Counted from the stretch's first letter, positions 24,754 through 34,000 are shown. The stretch is DNA of 64,000 nucleotides from Clostridiales bacterium (GCA_004553625.1 SFKX01000019.1:42270-106269); one strand, 5' to 3'. Notes: a model not told the origin generated them from the letters alone. Numbers and translations: made by a program.

Positions 24754-26111
24754 CCCAGCGCCGCCGCGATTGCCTCGCGGACGTTCTTGACGCTTATCAG
24801 CTCCAGGCCCTTTGGCTTGGGAACCTCGCCCTTGACGTGCGCGGGAATGATACAGCGCCGGAAGCCTAGGCGAGATATCTCCGAAAGTCGATGGCCCAAC
24901 TGATTGACGGAACGCACCTCACCCGAGAGACCGACTTCGCCCACAGCGGCGAGGTCGGAGCTGATGGCGACATCCTTCCAGCTAGAGGCAACGGCCAGGA
25001 GCGTGGCCAGGTCTGCCGCGGTCTCGTCCAACTGCAGACCGCCGACGACGTTTATATATGCGTCGCAGCCCGCGACGCTCATGCCGCCGCGCTTTTCGAG
25101 CACGGCAAGCAAAAGCATTGCACGGTTATAGTCTATGCCGTTCGAGTTGCGTCGGGAGTTGCCGTAGCCCGACTGGGCCACGAGCGCCTGTATCTCTGCC
25201 AGTATGGGCCTCGTCCCCTCCATGACACAGGTCACGCAGGTTCCGGGCGTGTCCAACGGGCGGCCCGAAAGCATGGTCTCCGAGGGATTCGGCACCTCAC
25301 GCAGGCCGTTATCGGCCATTTCGAAAACTCCGATCTCATTTGTCGAGCCGAAGCGGTTCTTCGCGGCACGGAGAATGCGGTAGCTCATGCTCTGCTCGCC
25401 CTCAAAGTACAGCACGCAGTCCACCATGTGCTCCAGCACCTTCGGACCTGCGATGCTGCCCTCCTTATTGATATGCCCGACGACGAAAGCAGTAAAACCG
25501 TCGGCCTTGGCCAGGCGCATTATGGACATCGTACACTCGCGCACCTGGCTGACGCTGCCGGGTGCGGCCGCAATCTCGGCGTCGAACATGGTCTGGATGG
25601 AATCTACGATCACCACAGTGGGCTGCACGGACTCTATCTGCGCCTCGATCTCAGAGAGCTGCGTCTCGGCCAGGACATAGATCTCGCCCTGGGACACACC
25701 AAGGCGCTGTGCGCGCATCTTGAGTTGGCGCCTACTCTCCTCGCCGGTGACATAGAGCACGCGCTCCGAGCCCCCGACGAGGCCGCAGAGCTGCAAAAGC
25801 AGCGTGGACTTGCCCACGCCGGGTGCGCCGCCAACCAGCACCACGGAACCGCGTACGGCTCCGCCGCCGAGCACGCGGTCCAGCTCTCCGACGCCGGTGG
25901 TAAACCTTATTTCCTCCTGTGTATCCAGCTCCGAGAGCAGCTTGGGGCTGCCGCCGGGCCGCTTGGCCGCTGCCGTCGCAGCCTTGCCGGACTTTGTCTG
26001 TGCCGGGGCCTCTGTCAACGTGTTCCATGCGCCGCAGGCAGGGCATCTGCCGGCCCACTTCGCCGTCTCGTTGCCGCACTCTGTGCAGTAAAAAACCGTC
26101 TTTTGTTTCAT
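24750..26111 (-). CDS. radA: DNA repair protein RadA
   Basis: The 453-residue protein has the N-terminal C4 zinc finger (CTECGNETAKWAGRCPACGAW split as CTECGNE and CPACGAW), Walker A GGAPGVGKST, the RadA-specific KNRFGSTNEIG motif and a C-terminal Lon-protease-like domain (SSDLAAVGEVGLSGEVR). RadA is a RecA-like helicase that helps branch migration in recombination. Its ATG overlaps the cwlD stop and its stop overlaps the next ATG, so it is the middle of a coupled operon. Length is normal. Confidence 0.96.
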   Translation of the reverse strand: MKQKTVFYCTECGNETAKWAGRCPACGAWNTLTEAPAQTKSGKAATAAAKRPGGSPKLLSELDTQEEIRFTTGVGELDRVLGGGAVRGSVVLVGGAPGVGKSTLLLQLCGLVGGSERVLYVTGEESRRQLKMRAQRLGVSQGEIYVLAETQLSEIEAQIESVQPTVVIVDSIQTMFDAEIAAAPGSVSQVRECTMSIMRLAKADGFTAFVVGHINKEGSIAGPKVLEHMVDCVLYFEGEQSMSYRILRAAKNRFGSTNEIGVFEMADNGLREVPNPSETMLSGRPLDTPGTCVTCVMEGTRPILAEIQALVAQSGYGNSRRNSNGIDYNRAMLLLAVLEKRGGMSVAGCDAYINVVGGLQLDETAADLATLLAVASSWKDVAISSDLAAVGEVGLSGEVRSVNQLGHRLSEISRLGFRRCIIPAHVKGEVPKPKGLELISVKNVREAIAAALG

Positions 26112-26851
26112 AACACCATTCCGCTTTGCCCTGCCTCATATTGCAGGTAAGATGCCAAAAGCAGGGCGGATATTTTGAGCTGATAGTCGTCGGTCAGCAG
26201 CAGCGCCGCCTCGTTGGGGTTTGACAAAAAGCCGCACTCGACCAGTATGGACGTACATTTCGCCGCGCGCATGAGGTAAATATCCTCAGAAATGGGCGCA
26301 GCTACGCGGCGGCTCGAGGGGCAGAGCGCCTCCGTCATGTTTTTGTGCGTGAGCTCGCCCAGCTCCCGGCTGCCCTCCGGCTTGCCGTAGAGCACCTGGC
26401 AGCCGGAGGGGCGCGCATCCGGGTAATAGTTCTGGTGGATGCTGATGAGCACGGCATTTTCCTGCGCATTTATCAGCTCTATCCGCGCTTTCTGGTCGGA
26501 CTGTTTGCGCTGGGCCGTGGTCGCGGCGCTTTCGGGATAGCTGATATCCTGGCTTTCGCGGGTCATGACGGTCTCCACGCCGAAGAGCCCGGCCAGCGCC
26601 TCGAGCTTGCAGGCGATGGCAAGGTTTATACCGCTTTCCGGAACGCCCTCCGCCGTCGTCGCCCCGCCGTCCTCCCCACCGTGGCCCGCGTCTATGATGA
26701 GAACACGTGCAGGCTCCGCACCAGCCGTGACAGGCTCCGCCTCGCCATCCTCATAAAAAGGCGGGAGCGTGAAGCAGAGTACGACAAGTATGAACGCCAC
26801 AAGCAGCGGCAGCAGGTCTCTTAACCTTACCGATATAGCCAAACTGATCAC
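26108..26851 (-). CDS. cwlD: N-acetylmuramoyl-L-alanine amidase, CwlD-like
   Basis: One N-terminal membrane segment (LLPLLVAFILVVLCFTLPPF) precedes an Amidase_3 domain with the zinc ligands in IIDAGHGGEDGGA, the ESGINLAIA glutamate, LISIHQNYY and the catalytic ILVECGFLSNPNE. CwlD removes stem peptides from spore-cortex muramic acid so that muramic-delta-lactam can form, needed for germination. Start could be GTG 26851 or TTG 26842; the latter has the better spacing to GGAGGGG. It follows the aminotransferase by 37 bases and is coupled to radA. Confidence 0.88.
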   Translation of the reverse strand: MISLAISVRLRDLLPLLVAFILVVLCFTLPPFYEDGEAEPVTAGAEPARVLIIDAGHGGEDGGATTAEGVPESGINLAIACKLEALAGLFGVETVMTRESQDISYPESAATTAQRKQSDQKARIELINAQENAVLISIHQNYYPDARPSGCQVLYGKPEGSRELGELTHKNMTEALCPSSRRVAAPISEDIYLMRAAKCTSILVECGFLSNPNEAALLLTDDYQLKISALLLASYLQYEAGQSGMVL

Positions 26852-26888
26852 CCCTCCCTCACACTCTATGCGGGACGGGCTGTTTTAA

Positions 26889-28079
26889 CTACTCAGCCAG
26901 GAACTTTTCGAGCCTGTCGAGTCCTTCCTTGATGTTCTCCATGGAAGTTGCATATGTCCAGCGGACAAAGTTCTTTATGCCGAAGCCGGAGCAAGGCACG
27001 ACGGCCACAAGTCCCTTTTCCAGGAATGCCACGCCAAAGTCGTCATCGTTTTCGATGAGCCTGCCGCCAAGCGTGCGGCCGATGAGCTTTTCAATGTTCA
27101 TCATGACGTAGAACGCGCCGTTGGGCGTGATGCAGCTCACGCCGTCGATGCTGTTCAGGCGCGAAACGAGGTAGTTCCTGCGCTCCTCAAAGATTTTGCG
27201 CATGGCCTCAATGCCCTCCTGAGGGCCGTTCAGGGCCTCTACCGCTGCCCACTGGCTGATAGTCGAAGGTGCGCCTGTGGAATGGCTCAGGTAGTTCGAC
27301 ATGACCTTTGCCAGCTGTTTGTTCGACGCGGCATAGCCTATGCGCCAGCCTGTCATGGCGTAGGACTTTGACACGCCGTTTATTATGATGGTCCGCTCCT
27401 TCGCCTCGTCGCCTAGCGCGGCGAAGCTGGTGAACTCCAGCCCGTCGTAGAGGAGTTTGTAGTATATCTCGTCCGCGATAACGTAGAGGTCATGCCTGAC
27501 GCAGACTTCGGCCAGGGCTTCGAGCTCGGGTCTGGTGTAGAACATACCAGTCGGGTTTGAGGGGTTGTTGAGCATGACGGCCTTGGTCTTGGCAGTCACG
27601 GCAGCCTCAAGCTGGGCCGGGGTGATCTTGAAGCCCTGGGCTTCCTCTGCCAGCACAGGCACCGGCTTGCCGCCGAGCATGGAGATCATCTCGCAGTAGC
27701 TGACCCAGTAAGGCGCGGGGACTATGACCTCGTCGCCCGGGTCGAGCAGCGCGGCAAGCGCGACATAGACGTTGTGCTTCGCGCCGCTGGCAACGACTAT
27801 CTGCGACCAGTCGTAGTCCAATCCGCAGTCTAGCTTCAGCCGGTTGGCCGCGGCCTTGCGCAGCTCCACTATGCCGGCGGCGGGGGTGTACTTGGTCTTG
27901 CCCTTTCTGATAGCTTCCACACCCACGTCCTGGATGTTCACCGGGGTCTCAAAGTCTGGCTCGCCCGCACCGAAGCCTATGACGTCAAGGCCGTCTGCGC
28001 GCATTTGCTTGGCCATGGCGTCTATGGCCAGGGTCGTTGAGGGGTTTACATTCCTTGCAAGTATCGAAAGCTCTTTCAT
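26889..28079 (-). CDS. class I aminotransferase (aspartate aminotransferase type)
   Basis: The 396-residue PLP enzyme shows VIGFGAGEPDFETP, the TKYTPAAGIVELRKA stretch, NNPSNPTG, the PLP-binding lysine in GVSKSYAMTGWRIGY and the late Arg region FVRWTYA. It matches the AspC/AAT Ib family and would interconvert aspartate and oxaloacetate or a related pair. Dedicated promoter at 28110-28138. It heads the operon with cwlD and radA. The exact amino donor cannot be fixed. Confidence 0.93.
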   Translation of the reverse strand: MKELSILARNVNPSTTLAIDAMAKQMRADGLDVIGFGAGEPDFETPVNIQDVGVEAIRKGKTKYTPAAGIVELRKAAANRLKLDCGLDYDWSQIVVASGAKHNVYVALAALLDPGDEVIVPAPYWVSYCEMISMLGGKPVPVLAEEAQGFKITPAQLEAAVTAKTKAVMLNNPSNPTGMFYTRPELEALAEVCVRHDLYVIADEIYYKLLYDGLEFTSFAALGDEAKERTIIINGVSKSYAMTGWRIGYAASNKQLAKVMSNYLSHSTGAPSTISQWAAVEALNGPQEGIEAMRKIFEERRNYLVSRLNSIDGVSCITPNGAFYVMMNIEKLIGRTLGGRLIENDDDFGVAFLEKGLVAVVPCSGFGIKNFVRWTYATSMENIKEGLDRLEKFLAE

Positions 28080-28109
28080 CTGTCGTACCTTCCATAAAAA
28101 ATATACCTA

Positions 28110-28138
28110 ATTATAATCCCTCTCCCCTCCCCTTGCAA
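28110..28138 (-). promoter_or_regulatory. promoter of the aminotransferase operon
   Basis: Minus strand TTGCAA (28133-28138), 17 bases, TATAAT (28110-28115). The -35 hexamer is self-complementary and could also serve as the -35 of a plus-strand vanR promoter (TTGCAA, 17 bases, TTAAAC at 28156-28161). Confidence 0.65.
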
Positions 28139-28190
28139 CCACAAATGCTGATGTGTTAAACTGAATTAAGCATCTTGCATGGAGGCAAAT

Positions 28191-28892
28191 ATGGGACAGA
28201 CCGTGCTGGTAGTGGACGACGAGGTCGAGATCGCCGACCTCGTGGAATTATATCTCAAGAACGAGGGCTTTGAGGTCCGGAAGTTCTACAACGGGCGCGA
28301 CGCGCTGGATTGTGTCCGGACTCAGGCTCTGGACCTTGCCATCCTGGACGTCATGCTTCCGGACATGGACGGCTTCACGCTCTGCGCCAGGATACGAGAG
28401 GAGCATTTCTGGCCCATCATCATGCTCACGGCCAAAGTCGAGGACATCGACAAGATAATGGGCCTCACGATAGGTGCGGACGACTACATCACGAAGCCCT
28501 TTAACCCGCTTGAGCTGATGGCCAGGGTAAAGACCCAGCTGCGGCGCTACACGCGCTACAATCAGGCTGACGCCGCGCCTGCCAGGCCGCTTGAGCAGGA
28601 GCGCGATATTCGCGGCCTTGTCATAAACCGGGAGACGCACAAATGCTCGCTCTATGGCAAGCCCGTGCAGCTCACGCCCATCGAGTTTTCTATACTCTGG
28701 TATCTCTGCGAGAACCAGGGCAGGGTCGTCTCCTCTGAAGAGCTCTTCGAGGCCGTCTGGGGCGAAAAGTTTCTCGATAACAACAATACGGTCATGGCGC
28801 ACATCGGCAGACTCCGTGAAAAGCTCGGCGAGCCGCCCAGAAAGCCGCGCTTTATAAAAACCGTCTGGGGAGTGGGGTATCAGGTTGAATAG
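28191..28892 (+). CDS. vanR: VanR-type response regulator
   Basis: The ~233-residue OmpR-class regulator has the receiver start VLVVDDEVEIADLVELYL, phospho-acceptor Asp in LDVMLPDMDG, the Thr/Lys switch in MLTAKVED and ITKPFNP, and a winged-helix DNA-binding domain ending TVWGVGYQVE. ATG 28191 with GGAGG (28181-28185) is preferred over ATG 28179. It overlaps vanS by 8 bases. Position next to vanS and vanG identifies it as the regulator of the D-Ser resistance genes. Confidence 0.9.
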   Translation: MGQTVLVVDDEVEIADLVELYLKNEGFEVRKFYNGRDALDCVRTQALDLAILDVMLPDMDGFTLCARIREEHFWPIIMLTAKVEDIDKIMGLTIGADDYITKPFNPLELMARVKTQLRRYTRYNQADAAPARPLEQERDIRGLVINRETHKCSLYGKPVQLTPIEFSILWYLCENQGRVVSSEELFEAVWGEKFLDNNNTVMAHIGRLREKLGEPPRKPRFIKTVWGVGYQVE

Positions 28893-29994
28893 CAAGAAAA
28901 AGCCCGCCTTTGGCAGAACGCTGACCATCGGCGTCCTCACCAGATTTGTCGTTACCTGCGTACTCTTCACGCTGGCGAGCATCGTCATGCTCTTTTTCGG
29001 CATGTTCGTCTGCTACCTCATACCATGGAACGGCGGGCTCATCTACGAGCTGCTCATTATGGTCCGGGACAACGTCGTGTTTTTCATGGGTCTATTCCTG
29101 GTGGCAGGTTACATTATCATCTTCCTTATCTACTGGGGCAAGACCTTGGGCTACCTCGGTGATGTAGTCCGCGCCACGGAGCAGATATACAAGGGCGGCG
29201 ACGGACCTGTCATCCTCCCTGCCGCGCTGCACGATATAGAGGCCCAGATGAACCAGATAAAATCAGACATGCTGGCCTCCCGGCGCGCCGCTGAGGACGC
29301 AGACAGGCGGAAAAATGACCTGGTCGTCTATCTCGCGCACGACCTCAAAACCCCGCTCACCTCCGTCATCGGCTACCTCACGCTCCTCCAGGACGAGCAG
29401 GAGCTCACAACGGAGCAGCGTGCGAAATACACAGGCATAGCCCTTGACAAAGCTGAGCGGCTTGAGGACATGATAAACGAATTTTTCGACATCACACGCT
29501 TTTCGCTCACCAGCGTGACGCTGGACCGGCGGAGCGTGAATCTCAGCCGCATGCTTGAGCAGATAGCCGACGAATTTGCGCCCATGCTCCGCGAGCGCGG
29601 GCTAAGCTGCGCTGTCAACGCCCCCTCGGAGCTCATGATCAGCTGCGACCCGGACAAGCTCCAGCGCGTCTTTGACAACCTCCTGCGCAACGCGATGAAC
29701 TACAGCTATTCCAACACGGAAATAAGCATCACGCTCTCTGTTGAAGGCGAACGCGCTGAGATCGTGTTCGTGAACCGTGGCGACACCATCCCTGCCCCGC
29801 AGCTGGAGCGCCTGTTCGAGCAGTTCTATCGTCTGGACTCTGCGCGGATGAGCCGCACCGGCGGCTCCGGCCTCGGCTTGGCCATCGCCAAGGAGATAGT
29901 AGAGTTGCACGGCGGCAGCATAAGCGCCCAAAGCGCGGATGAGCGCATCATATTTACCGTCTTGCTGCCGCTTGGAAACGTCAGAAAATCGTAA
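28885..29994 (+). CDS. vanS: VanS-type sensor histidine kinase
   Basis: The 369-residue kinase has two membrane segments (VTCVLFTLASIVMLFFGMFV and VFFMGLFLVAGYIIIFLIYW), a linker, the phospho-acceptor YLAHDLKTPLTSVIGY, the N box NLLRNAMNYS and G2 box GGSGLGLAIAKEIV. Short extracellular loop as in other VanS sensors, which respond to glycopeptides or wall damage. It begins at TTG 28885, overlapping the vanR stop, and is followed by 121 bases before vanG. Confidence 0.88.
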   Translation: MNSKKKPAFGRTLTIGVLTRFVVTCVLFTLASIVMLFFGMFVCYLIPWNGGLIYELLIMVRDNVVFFMGLFLVAGYIIIFLIYWGKTLGYLGDVVRATEQIYKGGDGPVILPAALHDIEAQMNQIKSDMLASRRAAEDADRRKNDLVVYLAHDLKTPLTSVIGYLTLLQDEQELTTEQRAKYTGIALDKAERLEDMINEFFDITRFSLTSVTLDRRSVNLSRMLEQIADEFAPMLRERGLSCAVNAPSELMISCDPDKLQRVFDNLLRNAMNYSYSNTEISITLSVEGERAEIVFVNRGDTIPAPQLERLFEQFYRLDSARMSRTGGSGLGLAIAKEIVELHGGSISAQSADERIIFTVLLPLGNVRKS

Positions 29995-30046
29995 GATTTA
30001 GTTCAGGAAATCATGTGCTTTTATATAGGCCCTGCGGATAAACTTT

Positions 30047-30092
30047 GCCCCGGGTCCTGATAGTATTTGAACTGTCAGGACCCGGAGCTTTT
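30047..30092 (+). terminator. terminator or attenuator hairpin in the vanG leader
   Basis: CCGGGTCCTGA (30050-30060) pairs with TCAGGACCCGG (30075-30085) around a 14-base loop, extended by GC after one mismatch, then CTTTT. It lies eight bases before the vanG ribosome site AAGGAGG. It either ends vanRS transcription or attenuates vanG; a possible promoter (TTAGTT 29998, TATATA 30022, 18-base spacing) lies just before it. Confidence 0.75.
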
Positions 30093-30115
30093 ATTATCCA
30101 AGGAGGTTTTCAGAT

Positions 30116-31171
30116 ATGGACAGGAAACTTAAAATAGCGGTGATTTTCGGCGGCTGCTCGCCGGAATACCCCGTGTCGCTTGAATCCGCGCACTCGGTGA
30201 TCACAAGCCTGGACCGGTCTAAATATGAGCTCATACTGCTCGGCATAACAAAGGGCGGCGAATGGTTCCGCTTCTACGGCGACGCCGCCGCACTGAAGGA
30301 CGATTCCTGGCAGAGCGACCGCTCGAAATGCGTCCCCGCCGTCATCTCGCCCGACCGCGACCTGCACGGCATCGTGGAATTCCGCATGAACGGCGTGCGC
30401 ACCACCAAACTCGACGCCGCCTTCCCCGTCCTGCACGGCCGCTTTGGTGAGGACGGGACTGTCCAGGGCCTCTGCGAGCTGGCAGGCATACCCGTTATCG
30501 GCTGCGGTACCCTTGCCTCCGCCCTCTGCATGGATAAGGACAGAGCTCACAAGCTGGCCTCGCTCGCAGGCGTGGACGTGCCGAAGTCCGTCAGCTTTTC
30601 CGGGCTCCCGTCAACGGACGAGCTGTCGGAACTAGTCTCAGGCCTGAGCCTGCCGCTGTTCGTAAAGCCGGTCAGGGCCGGCTCTTCCTTCGGCATCACC
30701 AAGGTGGAAAACGCCGCGAGCCTCCGCGCCGCCGTACGTGAGGCGCTGAAATTTGACAGGGAGGTCATAATCGAAGAGGCAATCACGGGATTTGAGGTTG
30801 GCTGCGCCGTCATGGGCAACGACAAGCTGACAGCCGGGCGTGCAGACGAGATCGAGATACAGGGCGACCTCTTCGATTACACGGAAAAATACAACCTCAT
30901 CACCTCAAAGATACACATGCCCGCCCGCGTAGACGCCGCGACGGAGCGGCGTATCCAGGAGACCGCAAAGCGCATCTACCGTGCGCTGGGCTGCCGCGGT
31001 TTTGCCAGAGTGGACATGTTCCTCGAGCCCTCCGGGCGGCTGGTATTCAACGAAGTCAACACGATACCCGGTTTCACCTCGCACAGCCGTTTTCCCAACA
31101 TGATGCGTGGTATAGGCTACGACTTCCCCGCCCTGCTTGACGAGCTCGTGGCCTACGGACTGGAGGGCTGA
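30116..31171 (+). CDS. vanG: D-alanine--D-serine ligase, VanG type
   Basis: The 351-residue ATP-grasp ligase joins D-Ala to D-Ser (or D-Ala), giving precursors with lowered vancomycin affinity. It closely follows VanG: KIAVIFGGCSPEYPVSLESA, FPVLHGRFGEDGTVQGLCELA split here, GSSFGITKVE, the omega-loop region FDYTEKYNLITSKIHMPAR and FNEVNTIPGFTSHSR(F)PNMM. The loop is the EKY type found in D-Ser ligases rather than the KY type of Ddl. AAGGAGG precedes ATG 30116. vanXY follows after three bases. Confidence 0.92.
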   Translation: MDRKLKIAVIFGGCSPEYPVSLESAHSVITSLDRSKYELILLGITKGGEWFRFYGDAAALKDDSWQSDRSKCVPAVISPDRDLHGIVEFRMNGVRTTKLDAAFPVLHGRFGEDGTVQGLCELAGIPVIGCGTLASALCMDKDRAHKLASLAGVDVPKSVSFSGLPSTDELSELVSGLSLPLFVKPVRAGSSFGITKVENAASLRAAVREALKFDREVIIEEAITGFEVGCAVMGNDKLTAGRADEIEIQGDLFDYTEKYNLITSKIHMPARVDAATERRIQETAKRIYRALGCRGFARVDMFLEPSGRLVFNEVNTIPGFTSHSRFPNMMRGIGYDFPALLDELVAYGLEG

Positions 31172-31174
31172 GCC

Positions 31175-31900
31175 ATGAGCTGCGGCATACACAGCGGTCT
31201 CCTCGTCCTTGTGAACGCTGAGCACCCGATACGCCGGCGCGAGCGGCCGGTCCTGGCTCCCGCGGCACCCGGCAGCGACGTCCTGCTCGATACCAGGGCG
31301 GCGGCCATGCTCACAGGGCTCATCTCCAGACTAGGCGCTGCGGGCGAGATCGTGCCGGTAAGCGGCTGGCGCTCCATGCGCGAGCAACGCGAGATCTGGG
31401 ACGGCTCCATGGCCGAAAACGGGACTGAATTCACGCGCAAATACGTGGCACTCCCCGGCTGCAGCGAGCACCAGACCGGTCTTGCCATAGACCTTGCGCT
31501 CCGCTCTGACAACATCGACTTCATACGTCCGGACTTCCCCTACGACGGCATATGCGGACGTTTCCGCGCCCTTGCGGCGGACTACGGTTTCATTGAGCGC
31601 TATCAGGCCGGCAAGGAACACATCACCGGCATAGCCGCCGAACCTTGGCACTTCCGCTATGTCGGCAGGCCGCACGCCCGGCTCATGAGCGACAACGGCC
31701 TCTGCCTGGAGGAGTATGTGGAGCTGCTTCGTTCTTATCCTTATCCGGAACGCCTGCTGGAGACGCGTGGCGGTGTCTATGAGGCAGATGTGGGCTTTGC
31801 CTGTGACAAAAGCGAACTCGAGCTGCCCGACGCGCCCTATCAGATATCAGGCAACAACGTTGACGGCTACATCTACACGCTATGGAGAAAACCCGCATGA
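31175..31900 (+). CDS. vanXY: D,D-dipeptidase/D,D-carboxypeptidase VanXY type
   Basis: The 241-residue zinc peptidase has SEHQTGLAIDLAL (first His and Asp ligands) and AAEPWHFRYVG (Glu and second His), the VanX/VanY family active site. VanXY enzymes destroy D-Ala-D-Ala and trim pentapeptides ending in D-Ala so that only D-Ser-ended precursors remain. No signal peptide is seen, as expected for the cytosolic VanXY. It lies between vanG and vanT and overlaps vanT by four bases. Confidence 0.88.
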   Translation: MSCGIHSGLLVLVNAEHPIRRRERPVLAPAAPGSDVLLDTRAAAMLTGLISRLGAAGEIVPVSGWRSMREQREIWDGSMAENGTEFTRKYVALPGCSEHQTGLAIDLALRSDNIDFIRPDFPYDGICGRFRALAADYGFIERYQAGKEHITGIAAEPWHFRYVGRPHARLMSDNGLCLEEYVELLRSYPYPERLLETRGGVYEADVGFACDKSELELPDAPYQISGNNVDGYIYTLWRKPA

Positions 31901-33963
31901 AAACTGCAAAAAAACTCGCAGGCATTGAATATTTCCGCGTAGCGGCAGCTTTCCTGGTCGTGGCAATACACTGCTACCCACTGCTTACCTACGGAGACAC
32001 GGCGGACTTCATCCTCACCCGCGTGGCCGCGCGAACCGCCGTTCCCTTCTTCTTCATGGTTACGGGCTATTTCGTTGTCGGAAGTCCGGAAAGGCTGCGC
32101 GCTTCGCTAAAAAAGACGGGCGTCATGTACCTTGCCTGCATCCTGCTCTATCTGCCCCTGAACGCCTACTCCGGCAGTATGCCCGATTTGAGGCAGCTGC
32201 TGTTCGAGGGAACGTTCTACCACCTCTGGTACTTTCCCGCCGTCATGCTGGGCCTGCTTATAGCACAAGCCCTATCCCGCACGCGGGCCGGGCTGGGTAT
32301 CGCTGCCGCGCTGTACCTTGCCGGTCTGCTGGGCGACAGCTATTGGGGGCTGATAAAGGACCTGCCCGGTATTTCGATTGCCTATGGCTATATATTTGGC
32401 CTTATGGGCTACACGCGCAGCGGGCTTTTCTTTGCGCCTATCTTCCTGATGCTCGGCGCGGCCATGCGAAAGGCCAGGCGCCCCGGCGCCGCTGTAGCTT
32501 CCGCCGGGTTGGTCATCTCCTTGGCCCTCATGCTCTGCGAGGCCCTGCTCCTGCGCCACGCAGGCTGGCAAAGGCACGACAGCATGTACGTTTTTCTGCC
32601 TCTTGTCATGTACTTTCTGTTCACGCTGCTGCTCGTGCCGGGCAGGACTGCTCCGGGCTGGTGTGCGGACTTTTCCATGCTGGTTTACGCGCTGCATCCC
32701 TGGGTAATCGTGCTGGTCCGTGGCGCGGCGAGGCCGCTGGGTCTGTGGGAGCTGATGGTGGAAAACAGCCTGGGTCACTACCTCGCTGTCTGCGCAGGTA
32801 CGGCTGCAGCCTCTGCGGTGCTCCTGATTCTCTGGCAGCGCATACGTCCCCGCGCGCCTTACGACAAGGCCCGAGCCTGGGTAGAGGTTGACGCAGCTGC
32901 GCTCAGGCAGAACGCCGCGCAGCTGCGGACCGTACTGCCGTCCGGTTGTGAGCTGATGCCTGTTCTCAAATGCGAGGCATACGGTCACGGTCTGGTAAAG
33001 TCGGCAAGGCTTCTGAGCGGCTGCGGCGTCCGTGCCTTCGCAGTCGCCTGCGCCGCTGAGGGCGTCGAGCTCAGGCGTGCCGGTATTAAAGGCACGATAC
33101 TCGTCCTCGGATGGACTGCGCCAGAAAACTTTGCCTGTCTCTGGCGTTACCGGCTCACACAGACGGTGACGGAGCCCGACTACGCCCGGGCGCTGTCCGG
33201 CTGCAGACACAGCGTCGAGGTACACATCAAGGTCGATACCGGTATGCACCGCCTTGGCATTGACTCGGCTGACATAGACGGGATCGAGAGTATTTTCGAG
33301 CTGCCCCGCATACGCGTTACTGGCATGTATACGCACCTGTGCGTCTCCGACAGTCTATCCGAGGCGAGCAGGAGCTTCACCGAGGCTCAGACCCGCCGCT
33401 TCTTCGAGCTTACAGACGAGCTCACCCGGCGCGGCAGGGACGTCGGAAAGCTGCACACGCAGAGCAGCTACGGTCTGCTGAATTACCCCGACGCCCGCTG
33501 CTCCTATGCGCGCGTGGGCATAGCGCTCTACGGCGTGAAAAGCTCCGCATCGGACGACACCGCCATGTGGCCCGGGCTGGTCCCGGCGCTCAGTCTCAGG
33601 ACAAGGGTGGAACAGCTGCGGGACCTGCCCGCAGGCTCGGGGCTCGGCTATGGCCTGGCATACACAACGGAGCGGCCCCGCCGCATAGCCGTGCTGCCCA
33701 TAGGCTATGGCGACGGCTTCCCGCGCTCCTGCGAGGGGGCTCAAGCGCTCGTGAACGGCAAGCGCGCACCCGTTGTGGGTCGTGTGTGCATGGATCAGCT
33801 ATTTATTGATGTCACCAACTGCGGCGAGGTCGCGCCCGGTGACACCGTAACCCTAATAGGTCCCGGCCTCCCCTGCGAGGAACTGGCCGAGCACTGCGGC
33901 ACTATCTCGAATGAAATACTCAGCCGTCTGGGCAAGCGCCTGCCGAAGATCTGGCTTGAATGA
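31897..33963 (+). CDS. vanT: membrane-bound serine racemase VanT type
   Basis: The ~688-residue protein joins an acyltransferase-3-like membrane domain (about ten helices, residues 1-330, with VVAIHCYPL near the start and YALHPW late) to an alanine-racemase-fold domain (330-688). The latter has the PLP lysine in PVLKCEAYGHGLVKS, HIKVDTGMHRLG, SYARVGIALYG and VGRVCMDQLFIDVT. VanT imports and/or racemises L-Ser to D-Ser for VanG. ATG 31897 overlaps the vanXY stop and has GGAG nine bases before it. It completes the vanG-type operon. Confidence 0.92.
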   Translation: MKTAKKLAGIEYFRVAAAFLVVAIHCYPLLTYGDTADFILTRVAARTAVPFFFMVTGYFVVGSPERLRASLKKTGVMYLACILLYLPLNAYSGSMPDLRQLLFEGTFYHLWYFPAVMLGLLIAQALSRTRAGLGIAAALYLAGLLGDSYWGLIKDLPGISIAYGYIFGLMGYTRSGLFFAPIFLMLGAAMRKARRPGAAVASAGLVISLALMLCEALLLRHAGWQRHDSMYVFLPLVMYFLFTLLLVPGRTAPGWCADFSMLVYALHPWVIVLVRGAARPLGLWELMVENSLGHYLAVCAGTAAASAVLLILWQRIRPRAPYDKARAWVEVDAAALRQNAAQLRTVLPSGCELMPVLKCEAYGHGLVKSARLLSGCGVRAFAVACAAEGVELRRAGIKGTILVLGWTAPENFACLWRYRLTQTVTEPDYARALSGCRHSVEVHIKVDTGMHRLGIDSADIDGIESIFELPRIRVTGMYTHLCVSDSLSEASRSFTEAQTRRFFELTDELTRRGRDVGKLHTQSSYGLLNYPDARCSYARVGIALYGVKSSASDDTAMWPGLVPALSLRTRVEQLRDLPAGSGLGYGLAYTTERPRRIAVLPIGYGDGFPRSCEGAQALVNGKRAPVVGRVCMDQLFIDVTNCGEVAPGDTVTLIGPGLPCEELAEHCGTISNEILSRLGKRLPKIWLE

Positions 33964-33966
33964 AAA

Positions 33967-33997
33967 AACCGGCTGTCACACAAAGTGACAGCCGGTT
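33967..33997. terminator. bidirectional terminator after vanT
   Basis: A 13-base stem (AACCGGCTGTCAC and complement) with loop ACAAA, A-run before and T-rich after. It separates convergent vanT and MATE genes. Confidence 0.9.
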
Positions 33998-34000
33998 CGT

